A DNA stretch of 64,000 bases from Mangifera indica (taxonomy: Eukaryota > Streptophyta > Magnoliopsida > Sapindales > Anacardiaceae). The DNA lies in contig NC_058151.1 in the NCBI RefSeq assembly GCF_011075055.1, positions 496,001 to 560,000 on the forward strand, given 5' to 3'. Position 1 is the first letter of the stretch. Every line of letters begins with the position of its first letter. This document shows, in pieces, positions 53,451 to 64,000 of this stretch. The translations under genes were made by a program, and so were the position numbers. The notes below the pieces were generated by a model. That model worked only from the letters and a program-made list of their open reading frames with translations, had not been told where the DNA came from and made no database searches.

Positions 53451-53576
53451 CTACAACATTGGTAAATCACTCTAACCCCTCAACAAAACTATAATCATAA
53501 GGTTTTTTTTTTTTTTCCTGTTCTATACAAAATTTGAATCAAATTCTCATGAGACACATGCAGAGAAACACTAATC

Positions 53577-56500
53577 TTATCTCCTCTTATTCTTTGACAG
53601 TTTCTTGTTGATTCCTAGAGTTCTTTCAACATCATCATCGTCACCTCCTCCACACCTTCTCTTCTTGCCTCCAGATTCCTTGATTGTCTACAGAAGATAG
53701 ATTAAAATGAATAATTATATTAACTGTGATAAAGATACAGATAAAAGAAATCAAAACTTGGACATATCTGTTGACAACATTTCATTTGGCAAATTACTAT
53801 CAATTCCCATTTTGAACAAAGCAAACAAGAACAGCTTAATACCATGATGGATAATCTTTTGGCTTCCATAACACGCTCCAACAATAGCAGGACTTCCTCT
53901 TCTTGAGCAGGGAACTCAGGCAACTTTTTGCCTGAAACAGTATAAAATGTAAGTCTGTTCGAAACTCTCATTAATCATGCTTTTGAACAAAGGAAAGAAT
54001 GTAGAACCTACCAATAAGCTTCTCTATCTGTATATACCACTCCAACTCATACTCATTCACTAGTGAGATTGCAACACCAGATCGTCCTGCACGAGCAGTT
54101 CTTCCCACTCGATGGATGTAATCCTGAAACAAACTTGATATCAGCAAACACGGCTATGAAAAATAAAGCAAAGACATACTGTATAAAATATTGAAAACAA
54201 AAATCATCAGGACTATATGTATTATAACCATTTACTTGTCACATCAGTGCAGATAGGAGACCTGACCTTAGAGTTTGTTGGGATATCATAATTGATAACC
54301 ATGTCAACAGAGGGAATATCAAGCCCTCTACTTGCCACATCAGTGCAAATAAGAATATTGCACTCTCCAGCCTTAAACTTATTCAAGGCACCAAGTCTCT
54401 TTGACAGTCACACATATTCAACTGACAAAGTAAGAAAAGTATTTATAAAAAGCAAGTGATTATAAAATAAATCAAGGCAACAGAAGCTGTTTCGAATATA
54501 TGTCACTTTGATTTATATACCTGGCTCATTTGACCACTAATTGGGATGGCTCTTTGGCCAAGATTTCTAAGCATCAAAGCTAAAAGGCGAGTTGCATCAC
54601 ACGTTCAAGTAAAAACCATTGTTGAAGATCCTGGCATCTCAGTCAGGATATATACAAGATAGCGGTCCTGCAAGTACAGGTAAATGGAAATAAATGCAAG
54701 GTCGACTTCCAACATTAGCAACAGAAGAAAGCATACAATGAATAAGAGCAGATGCTGACTTCTGATTAATAGATATATATTTGCAAACTTTCCACAAGAA
54801 TTCTTTGAATACATATTTGAATACATATTTGAATATGTTAAAAAATATCATGAACTCCTTTTTCTTACATAACTGCAATCGCAAGTGAAAAGTAAATTTC
54901 ACAGCTTTATGGTTTCCATAGCTCACATGCAAACCATATCAAACAAAAAAGAAACCCCTTCATAATTTTAACCTTGAGAACAGTGCTCTGTAAGAGTTTT
55001 CTCAAAGGTAGAGAATGGCTTAAAATAAAAGAATTAGGATAATGTTGCCTCTTTTGAAAAAAAGTCTAAATCTTTTCAATAGTGAAACACATTCAAGAGG
55101 ATTTTGAAAATGAGGATTAGCATATATATTGCAGTCATTAGGATTAGAAAGATTGAAATACTAGTTCATTAAATGTGCAGTTTGAATCAAAATGCATATT
55201 AAAAACCCTGAGAGGAAAAACAAACTTCAATGACTTAATGTTTGCAGTTATTAGCATATAAAAGGGTCTGTACTCTATTATTGCCTTTCACTCAGAATTT
55301 AACATTTTTCTTTTTAAATCAAGCATAATGCAAAGGAGAGGAGAACCTTGTACTTAGCTGGAATAAAGCGGTACTGCTGCTTTAGTGTGTCAACAGTGGA
55401 ATATTTAGATGCTGCTTCAATCTGAATAAATTAAAGACGAGACAGCTGTTAAATATCAATAAAAAGAGTTTTCTGGGATGAATAAACTACAGGGATTTTT
55501 CTTTTTTTGGGTAGAAAATTTTATATGATATGTTGTGCCGGCGTATTATAATATCTACCTTTACAGGATTCTTCAAACACACTCTCTGGAGCTTTCTCAC
55601 CTGCAACATAGACAGAACAAATTAATAAAACATTAGAGTCAAAGCAACAACTGCAATCTTGAACATGAATAAAAGGGTCTACAATAGATTTTCGGTCTAT
55701 TACAGTTTGCTTAATTAGAATTGCCAATTGGATCGTCTTGATTGTAGGTTTATCTCATTAAGATAAGAAAAGATATAGATATGAATGTAACCCAGCATCT
55801 TCTAGGGTTTGACAAATGGAATATTGGTTTAAACATTGATCCCTATTTTCATTTTCCTCAATCGTTCTCTCTAACTCTCCCTTGTTTGGATCTTTTTTCA
55901 CCCCAAATCTGGGTGCAATCTAAGGCTCCAAAGTCCGTGCATCAAAAATCCCAATCAATCACAAATCACCACTAAATCAAAGTAGAAATGAGCACTTCAA
56001 GAATACATACCTTCTTGGTCATCGTGGCAGAAAATAAGTATGTTCTCCGTGAGTGAGGAATAACATTTAAAATTTCATCAATGGACTTTTCAAATTCCTC
56101 ATTTAGCAGCCTGTCTGCCTCATCTAGAACCTGCTCAAATGCACATAAAACACATCAGGCATAAGATATGTAGTAACATTGAAAGAACATGGAATTTGGC
56201 CACATAGATTTTACAATTTAGACTTTTACGCAGTTCAAAAGCACATGATTGCATCTGACATTTGTATGTATTTACAGCACACAGATATAGATTAGAATAT
56301 TAGTACACCATATGCATTGTCAGTGTTCTCTTTTCTTTCTAATAGAAATAGGAGTATCTATGGTCCCACTTATTATAAAAACAATGTAACCATGGTAATA
56401 CTATTCTCCACCTAACACTATGCATTATTCTTCCTGGAAAATTTTAGAGCCTCAAATAAATTGTCTCCAGTTCTAAACATTAATTCCTTGATAAGCAATA

Positions 56501-57958
56501 TGATCAATATACACATAAGCACAATAGAAAATTGTACCAAATATTTCAATGTGGCCAGCGAAAAGCCTTTGGTGTTTGTCAGATGATCCATAAGGCATCC
56601 AGGTGTAGCAACCTACTAAAAATGGAAAAAAAATGGAATAAACTATTAAATCAATGAAATAAAGACAAAGTTCCATCAACCTTTGCACATTTTACTTAAT
56701 TATGCAAGGCCTACCAAACAATGCACTTAATTTACATACATAACCAATACTGATACCAACACTTAAATTATAAGAGCGCGAGCAAAAAATTCAAGCAAAA
56801 TATGACCATCTAAATTGATGCCATGAGCAAATTTTAGGTGAATCTTTAAAAAAAAAAAATTAAGAAAACAGTAATAATTTGAGTGAAAGGAACACTCACA
56901 ACAATGTGTGGCCGCTTTCCAAGGGCAAGGGTCTGTTGCATCATGTCTACCCCTCCAACAAGCTGCAAGAAATTCATTAAAAGTCAGTTGATGACAAAAT
57001 CAATCTGTGCAAATATATATAAATATAAAAAAAATTGCATGGTAAACAAGAAACTCCAATATTTTGAAAATATCACAGCATCAAAATTTAAGTCATGAAG
57101 CAAGTGTAATGCTACTTATCAAATTGACTCTTATAGCACAACAATTCACAATATAATCTCACAAAATGCTTATAGCAGACATATAGAGTAGATTGCCAAA
57201 ATAAACATGTAATTTCCAATTTATCAATGAAAGGTTAGCATAAATATCAATTTACATCAACACTAACGGATAATGTTTCAAGCCAAGACCCAGTGGGTAC
57301 AAGATTATATTTTTATGCACCATATAGTCGTGGTGATATATATATCTTAAAAGGAAAATAAAAAATCTATCACAATATGCAACATGTTTACCCAGGTAAC
57401 GAATAAGTGCAATCAGAAACCTTACCACTGCACATTTAAGGCTGATTCCAGATCCTAAAGCTTCAAACTGCTCAGCTATCTGAATTGCAAGCTCCCTGCA
57501 AATGACAAAAAGCAAATTCCTTAACCTACATTCAACTAGTAAATTAAACTAGATACAACTTTTCATTTTTCTCTCAGTCAAATTCGAACCTCGTCGGAGA
57601 GAGCACACAAGCAAAAAATGCAGGAACTGTGCGTTGAGTCTCAGCAATATCTAGAAGCGCTTGCAATATGGGAAGGGCAAACGCTCCTGTTTTACCAGAC
57701 CCAGTTTGCGCAAGGCCAATCAAATCTTTACCTGCAGTTTGATTAATATAAAATAAATTATTAATTTTGGAAAAAATAATTATAATCACAATAATTTGGC
57801 TCAAAAAGAAGAGAACCTTCAAGAGCATGAGGTATAGCTTCAGCTTGAATCTTTGAAGGACTTTTCCACCCTAAATTATCGCACGCCTCCACCAGTTCAT
57901 CGCGCAATCCTAATTCTTTAAAGCTCTTTACTTCTTCAGTCTCTTCCGCCATTGTCAA
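53577..57958 (-). pseudogene. RH10: DEAD-box RNA helicase, RH10 / DDX47-Rrp3 type, with disabling lesions
   Basis: Exons in coding order: 57958-57817, 57731-57590, 57495-57426, 56962-56900, 56612-56538, 56130-56011, 55600-55559, 55421-55347, 54667-54521, about 54398-54267, 54123-54012, 53931-53843, 53687-53577; about 439 codons, as in RH10. Relatives are nucleolar helicases for early pre-rRNA processing. Motif I (AQTGSGKT), [19 protein letters not shown] and [11 protein letters not shown] are kept. Three lesions are seen. A TGA at 54605-54607 interrupts STMVFT-TCDATRLLAL, where relatives have Arg. TPGR reads TPGC (56595-56597). The acceptor expected before [10 protein letters not shown] ends in TG, so splicing would have to use AAG six bases inside. 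The first two fit C-to-T changes of CGN codons. The gene still has clean introns, so decay is recent or some lesions are sequence errors. An alternative start is the second ATG at 57952. Confidence 0.8.
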
Positions 57959-58381
57959 TCAATTAAGATAAAAAAAAAAAAAAAACACTTCTGACGAGAT
58001 GCTGCTGCTGCCGTTGCTGCGGTGGCGCGTGCTCTGAAGTCTGCCGTCTGAGTAGAGTTTGATGCTTAGAGCTCTAGGAAAGGAGAAGCTTTATTGATAC
58101 TTAGAAACGACACCGTTTCATTTTTACCGAGGTGCATAAAAGGTAGGGGCATTATTGTCCTTGCATGTTATTTTATGTCTACTTACCATAAAACCCTTGT
58201 ACCTTTTGTCTATTCTCTTGTTCAAGAAACTTGAAAGACGATAAGCAGACGAATAGATCAGTCTCGGTCTCTCTCGTAAAAGTAAAACCCTGATTTTGAT
58301 CTCGAATTTGAAGTGCGATCCGTTCTCAAAAAACGCTGCCGCTTCAATTCCTTATTGAATTTATTTACCCAATACTGAAAT
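57959..58381. promoter_or_regulatory. Divergent promoter between RH10 and the proteasome gene
   Basis: Only 423 bp separate the two head-to-head starts, so the genes probably share a bidirectional promoter region. It contains a near-perfect palindrome GAAACG-ACAC-CGTTTC at 58104-58119. The function of the palindrome is not known to me from this sequence. Confidence 0.5.
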
Positions 58382-61300
58382 ATGGGCGACAGTCAGTATT
58401 CATTTTCTCTCACAACTTTCAGGTATGCACTGACTTACATTTCCTTAGTTTTTTAAATTTAATATGAATTTTTTTAATAAGCAATTATTTGTATTTCTGT
58501 GATCGTGCAGTCCTTCTGGGAAGCTTGTTCAGATAGAACATGCCCTAACGGCCGTTGGATCCGGCCAAACATCTTTAGGAATTAAAGGTAATTTTTTTTA
58601 GGTGTTGAGTAAGAGATTCAATTGTTAGTTATTGGTAATTGGTTGGAAATTTCTAATGATTTATTGTTTTTGGGTGTTGGGTTTCTTGTTGCATTGCAGC
58701 TGCTAATGGAGTTGTCATTGCTACTGAGAAGAAACTGCCATCTATTTTGGTTGATGAGACCTCAGTGAGTATATTTATTTTATCATAGGAGTGATTTTGT
58801 AATTAGAAGTAACTGTAATGTTGCTGACACTGTAACGTTGCTGTCTTGCTGATATACTTACAATGCTAATATGGTAGACAAGAGAGGTTTTTGGTTTATA
58901 CCCTGTTATAATAGATTTTGTCACCATATATCTGGTTCATAATTTAAATTTATGTATTTGTTTGATTGCAGGTTCAGAAGATTCAGACCTTAACTCCAAA
59001 CATTGGAGTCGTGTACAGGTGCTTTTTCTTCCTCATCTTCAGATGTTTGATCAGTTCTTAAATTAATGATAGTATTGTGTATTTTCTTCTCTATTAAGAG
59101 TGCTGCTTGCTTATAGAACTATAGTTTCTGTTGTGTATTTTTTTCACTATCAGTGTTTATTGCAAAATACATTTGTTATGTGATGATCTATCACTCAATT
59201 CATTCCTTCGATAAGTTATTTCCTTAATCGTTGAATTTATTAGCAAAGGTCCTGATTGTTTTTGTTTGCTATGGGGTTTATGATTTGATAATTTTGATTT
59301 GTCTGGGAAAAGTGTCTCGCATCTTAGTTTTTGGTTGTTGTGTTGACCTTCTGTAATTGGCTCTGGCATGAGAGGGAAGAGCAGGTGAATGTTGCTTTTT
59401 ATTTTTGATGGTTACAGACCGTGAGATATTCCTCAGTGAGATTATTTTATATTTTTTACTGAGGAAATCATTTAAACTTGGTTTAAACCATAGATTCCAG
59501 ATTTGACTGTTTAAGATTTTGCTTTATTATAGCTCTCCAAATGCGGCAGAATCTTTGCTAATCCAATGTTAGTGGAGAAAACTTGTCTTCATCTTCCTAA
59601 AACAATTTGAAGTCTTCATAATGCAGATAACAAATTGTTATTACTGTGTCATTGAAGAGGCTGCTCTTTTTTCTATTTTCCTCTTTATGCAATTTACTGT
59701 ATGAATTTATCTTTCCTTATTACTTATGCAGTGGCATGGGTCCAGATTTTCGAGTTCTAGTTCGAAAAAGTAGGAAGCAGGCAGAGCAATATCACCGACT
59801 ATATAAAGTAACATGCTACTTCCTTTTTCTTACCGCCATTGCTGAAGCACATCTTCCTTTGTTCCTTCTTGTCGGTTCTCTTAAAAAAGTTTGGATACAC
59901 ACAATTTTTATCTTTCATAGTTAATGTTTTTTTTGTCTGATCACTTTTTAAACATAATAAGATCTCTCTTCAATCACTTCATAGAATTGACCAATATTGT
60001 CTGTAACTCTATTCTTTGATCACTCTGACTTAAATGTGTTATGATTTGCAGGAGCCAATCCCTGTTACTCAACTTGTTAGGGAAACCGCTGCTGTTATGC
60101 AGGAGTTCACTCAATCAGGGTAACAATAACCTCTTTATAACATGATATTGTTCTGATCATTGTAGTGATGAGAGACCTAGACATGTTCTAAATGTGATGC
60201 TGATGCTTTTTTATCAGCTTGGATTCAGTTGTCTCTCAAAGATAGATATAAACAAGATGATCTGATTCTTTCAGTATATTGTTTGTTGGAACTTTTATTT
60301 GAAACTTATATTTGTGAAGTGGCAGTGATACACATTGCCAGATGCCTTTCTTTATTAAATCTTCAAAGCTTTCACCTCAAATGACATTTTTTGTTTCTGG
60401 ATACTGATATATTTGTTTCCTTGTACCAGTGGTGTTCGGCCATTCGGAGTTTCACTGTTGGTTGCAGGGTTTGATGACAAGGGTCCACAATTATATCAGG
60501 TAGTTCAGTTTTCCTGATCTAAAACACATTTTTTGTCCATGGTTACTATTTGTGTAGAACCCGGTGAAAGTTAAGATTTAAATTTCTGCTTTTAATAGTA
60601 GTGCAGCATGTGACTGATTTGCTCCCTACTTGAAAAATGTTTTGACTGACTCAAGCTGGCTTTCTATTTAAGATATGCACACATCAAAGGACTTCTCTTT
60701 CTAGCTTCATAATCCACCATCTTTTTTCACCTGAGGAATCACTATACATGGATCTTTTTGTTTGTTGGCATGTATCGTGTATGTGATATTATCTTACAAG
60801 TTTTAAATTTGTGCATTTTCGTCTAGGTGGACCCTTCGGGATCATATTTCTCTTGGAAAGCTTCAGCAATGGGGAAAAATGTTTCTAATGCAAAGACATT
60901 TCTTGAGAAGAGGTAAGTGTAATTCTTCTTACTCTTAGCTAGATCCTTCTCCAGCAGATATTTCATTTGTCCCATTTGTAAAATGAAATGAGTTTGTTCA
61001 AATAATGAATCATTGCCTTAATTTTTTGGATTATGAAGCATGCTATCTCTTTGTGTGTGTGTGTTTCTGTGTGGAAGGAAAATCCTGTACAATTCCAATG
61101 ATCTGTACTCATAACTGTCTCTGTTTATGCATTATCAGAATAGTTGCCCCATAAGAATCATGGAGCCAACCTTAGTGGTGCACTAAATTTTATTTATTGC
61201 TTATACCTCATTGTATATCCAATTGCATTTTCCATGGAAAGTGGGAAATGACTACTAAAATTGTATTCGACATCAAGATAGTTCTTAGAAGTGAAATAGT

Positions 61301-62157
61301 TCTAAGTGGATACTTGACATCTCTCTTAATTGTTTCTGTTATGTGCTTGCAGGTATACAGAGGATATGGAGCTTGATGATGCTGTGCACACAGCAATCTT
61401 GACCCTGAAGGAAGGGTGAGCATCTAACTTTCTTGTCTTTGCATTAAATTGGAAAAATTCTTTGTAATAGCTATAGTAGTCCACTTATATGAATGACCAT
61501 CTCACAGCATTGTTATAACCTTGCAATTTTTTCTGTTAATGTCCTTGTGTCAATATTCAACTCAACATAAGCTTAATTATTGTGAAAGAGGATTTAGCTT
61601 AGATATGACTAGTTGGAAATAAGTGGTTAATCGTCTCTACACGGATTTTCCGAGTAGCACGAGCCTGGAAGCTTGGTCCATAATTCTATTACATATAATT
61701 TAAAGTGTTGTGCCTTTGAGGAAAATCTTGTAATTTTGTGGTTTGCATGTTTGTGCAATGCAATATTTTGAAATGTGGATTGACTTTTCCTTTTTAATGG
61801 GTAATATAGCTCTCATTTTGCTACATATGTTACAGGTTCGAAGGGCAAATTTCTGGCAAAAACATTGAGATTGGCATAATTGGTGCTGACAAAAAATTCA
61901 GGCAAGTTTCATTTTTAATAACCCCTGTATGACAACTGATTGTTTGTATGGTGGTATCCTTTTTTTTTATTTTTTTGCATCACCTTTTTAAACTTATTTT
62001 TATTTGTGCTTCCCTGCCAATTTCATGGTTTCAGATTATTTTTCTAGTTTGAACGCAGCAGTACTTTAACCTCACGTAAGTTTTCCTGTTGTGCTTATCT
62101 CTTTGCAGAGTGCTTACGCCAGCTGAAATTGATGATTACTTGGCTGAAGTTGAGTAG
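58382..62157 (+). CDS. PAB1: 20S proteasome alpha-2 subunit (PAB)
   Basis: Eleven exons: 58382-58422, 58511-58587, 58700-58764, 58972-59018, 59732-59807, 60052-60119, 60430-60499, 60827-60912, 61353-61415, 61836-61901, 62109-62157; 235 residues, exactly the usual length. It is a structural subunit of the outer ring of the 20S core that gates entry to the proteolytic chamber. The alpha-subunit signature (YSFSLTTFSPSGKLVQIEHA), IKAANGVVIATEKKLPS, RPFGVSLLVAGFD and the C-terminal LTPAEIDDYLAEVE are seen. The intron after exon 10 begins with GC (AG/GCAAGT), a rare but accepted donor type; all others are GT-AG. The gene looks intact. Confidence 0.96.
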
Positions 62158-62514
62158 ATTGTGTCTTATTCATCAAAGAAAGCATAACTACTGTTCTGTG
62201 ATCTTTCAAGGTTTAGATATTGAGAGATTGAATCCGGTAAACCAAAGTGCCGAGCAAGCACAATTTTTCTTTTGCACTGAACACTAACTTTTCAAGTACA
62301 CATGAACGTTGAAACATGCTTCCGACATTGATTTCATATTATTATCTGGTTGACTGCTTGTCCTTGGATTCAGCACAGTTGAGTTGTCATGCTTATGGGA
62401 ATGCATTTGGCAATGTTTGAGAGCTAAACATATACAAGGGTCTCACAATATGATTCTTCTTCTACTGATTTTGCTAATAAACACTTATAAACAGAATGGT
62501 AATTACCACAGGCC
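62158..62514 (+). other. 3' region of the proteasome gene
   Basis: Probable 3' untranslated region and spacer. No gene is seen. Confidence 0.5.
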
Positions 62515-62785
62515 CTAATTAAGGTTCTTGAAAATTCTGATGGTTGATCCTTCCATAGTCTTTGTCAAGCCAAAAGCAAGGGCAAGTCTCTCGCCATGGT
62601 TCTGATGATTGTGCTCCTTTTGCTTTTCATCCTTATCTTGCAGTGCCTGGCTTGTATCAGGAGCATACCCTGCTTCTTTAATCATATTCTTAAGCTCTTC
62701 CAACTTCGCGTATATCTGCCTAGCCTCTTCCATCTCCACCTTTCTTCTTTACCCAACTGCTAGCAGGCTTCGCCATACAAGGCCA
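62515..62785 (-). pseudogene. Fragment of a PPR protein, E/DYW boundary
   Basis: The minus strand encodes IYAKLEELKNMIKEAGYAPD, then NHGERLALAFGLTKT and STIRIFKNL. This is the linker from the E/E+ motifs into the DYW deaminase domain of plant organellar RNA-editing PPR proteins. A stop follows where RVCGDCH would normally continue. Upstream, KPASSWVKKKGG continues the family pattern but in another frame, so a frameshift separates the pieces. No PPR repeats are found here. It is a short relic next to the proteasome gene, where Arabidopsis also has a PPR gene (At1g16480, from memory). Confidence 0.75.
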
Positions 62786-63640
62786 CTCGGTGGGATTGTA
62801 TTGGCATTTTATTAATGAATTATCTAGTTTTTACGGTGTAGTTTTTGCTATTAGGCGGGGTTGGCTCTTAGACCTAAGAGTTGTCTTGTTTAATTTAAAT
62901 AACTCGGTCGTAAAAAGACAGTCCAGTTTAGATAAGGTTTTTTATTTAAAAAAAAAAATTACATGCAGCCAAACATAAAATATTTAAAATAATTTTGTCT
63001 ACTTAATTATTAAATATTAAATTTAGATTTAATTCAACCAAAATTGAATTGAAATTGACCAATGGTCAAGTATCCATCTTCAATTGTGAAAATATCTTAT
63101 TCAAACTGGTTTGACCTTAGATCGGTTGGTTGCTCAATCTGATTTTTAAACTATTAGATAGAATTGGATTTTTTAATATACAGTTGTCATTACAAAACAA
63201 ACTTATTGAAAACTGGTATTAGATATTTTAGAGTGAAATTATATGATCAATTTTTTTTACAAATTTATTGATTTATTTAATTCTTAATAAACTTGATTAA
63301 TAATTTTCTAATTTTTATTATTAAGAAATTGGGCCACGTTCCCTCTCTATTGCAACATAATCCTCATGATTTTCTAATTTGAAAAAGATTTATCTTTTAA
63401 TATTTTTATATTCCCATTTCATTTCTTTTTTCTAAAATATTTTGGGTTATTTACGTTTATAATTGTAAGAGGCATTCAAACTAATCTTATCTTCTTTGAG
63501 GTGTTGGAGGAAATTAATCATCTGCAAGGATTACTCAATATTAAGCTGCCTTGTTTTTATATAAATGTTCTTGATTTCTTTGCCTTTCGCTTTGTTTAAT
63601 ATTTTCCTTCTTTTGTGCTGTGCCTTTCAGCTCAAGAATG
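62786..63640. other. Intergenic DNA
   Basis: AT-rich DNA with no supportable gene. A segment at 63050-63190 contains words such as gaccttagatcggttggttgctcaatctga, similar in style to 41520-41580, probably from a repeated element. Confidence 0.4.
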
Positions 63641-63920
63641 GAGATGCCATTAGGCTAATAGTTTGATCGACTGATGAAGAAATCATTCTTCATTACCTTT
63701 ACAACAAAACTTACGGCCTCCCACTTTCTTCAACAGTTGCTATGATTGAAGGTCACATATACAATGAAACAGATGTGTGGAAGAACTTGTTTGAAGTGAT
63801 GGGGGAAATAGTCTTTATTTTTTCACAAAGCTTAGGATGAAATCAAAGAAAGGTTCTAGAGCTGAACATGCTACTGGGAGCGAAACATGAAAAGCTCATA
63901 ATGATAAAGATTTGTACACT
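63641..63920 (+). pseudogene. Decayed NAC-domain fragment
   Basis: Conserved NAC subdomains can be read in changing frames. MPLG followed by two stops (63645-63662) stands where LPPGFRF is expected. Then come TDEEIILHYLYNKTYGLPLS and ETDVWKNLFEVMGE (63670-63808), and in the next frame FTKLRMKSKKGSRAEHATGS (about 63816-63880). This order (A, B, C subdomains, with PTDEE, W.L and GSR..ATGS patterns) is that of plant NAC transcription factors. The stops and at least two frame changes show that it is non-functional. It may extend past the window edge. Confidence 0.7.
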
Positions 63921-64000
63921 AGTCAATACGACATATTTATCCCACTGATAATAAAAAAATTTAAGAGTTATGCCTTTTCAATTGAAAAAAGAAAAAACAA

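Overview
The window is nuclear DNA of a flowering plant, most probably a eudicot. Genes are broken by GT-AG introns (one GC-AG), intergenic DNA is very AT-rich, and every recognisable gene belongs to a plant family. I see no bacterial operon, CRISPR array, rRNA or tRNA. The species cannot be named from the sequence alone.

Layout, left to right. 2.45-8.14 kb (+): PB1-domain Raf-like MAP3 kinase, with a 31-codon upstream ORF that ends directly against its start codon. 8.74-10.35 kb (-): intronless GRAS regulator. 12.98-14.24 kb: tandemly duplicated repeat of about 640 bp. 14.7-18.2 kb (+): NF-YC subunit with a long leader intron and an AUG-stop in its leader. 18.76-19.26 kb (-): SKP1-like gene with a frameshifted C-terminus, and a hAT-type element with an 8-bp target duplication directly upstream. 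21.93-23.09 kb (+): six-exon histidine-phosphotransfer (HPt) protein in which the phospho-accepting His is Tyr, a pseudo-HPt. 24.86-27.66 kb (-): DEAD-box helicase of the RH36/Dbp8 type. 29.48-32.04 kb (+): peroxisomal 2,4-dienoyl-CoA reductase ending in SKL. 32.5-32.9 kb (-): small unknown gene. 33.6-37 kb: poorly conserved region with one weak hypothetical gene between direct repeats. 37.65-46.03 kb (+): tandem plastid and cytosolic phosphoglycerate kinases. 47.8-51.9 kb (-): STR1-type mercaptopyruvate sulfurtransferase, with a fold-back repeat and a MITE upstream. 52.8-53.5 kb (-): mTERF pseudogene. 53.6-58.0 kb (-): RH10/DDX47-type helicase with a nonsense codon and other lesions. 58.38-62.16 kb (+): 20S proteasome alpha-2 subunit. 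62.5-62.8 kb (-): PPR-E/DYW fragment. 63.64-63.92 kb (+): decayed NAC-domain fragment.

The genes do not form one pathway. They look like a piece of an old eudicot gene-order block. From memory, neighbours here are also neighbours in Arabidopsis, split over several places: Raf kinase/RH36 at At1g16270-16280; STR/PAB/PPR at At1g16460-16480 and At1g79210-79230; PGK/SDRb at At3g12780-12800; PGK/Raf kinase at At1g79550-79570.

Most housekeeping genes splice into full-length proteins with correct phase at every junction. The kinase (two places) and the SKP1-like gene (one place) each need one extra base to stay in frame, so either the assembly has small deletions or these alleles are broken. I found no wholly new biological system. 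The most interesting items are the Tyr pseudo-HPt, the upstream ORFs of the kinase and NF-YC genes, the tandem PGK pair with identical internal exons, the decaying RH10-type gene, and two inverted repeats that tie regulatory regions together.
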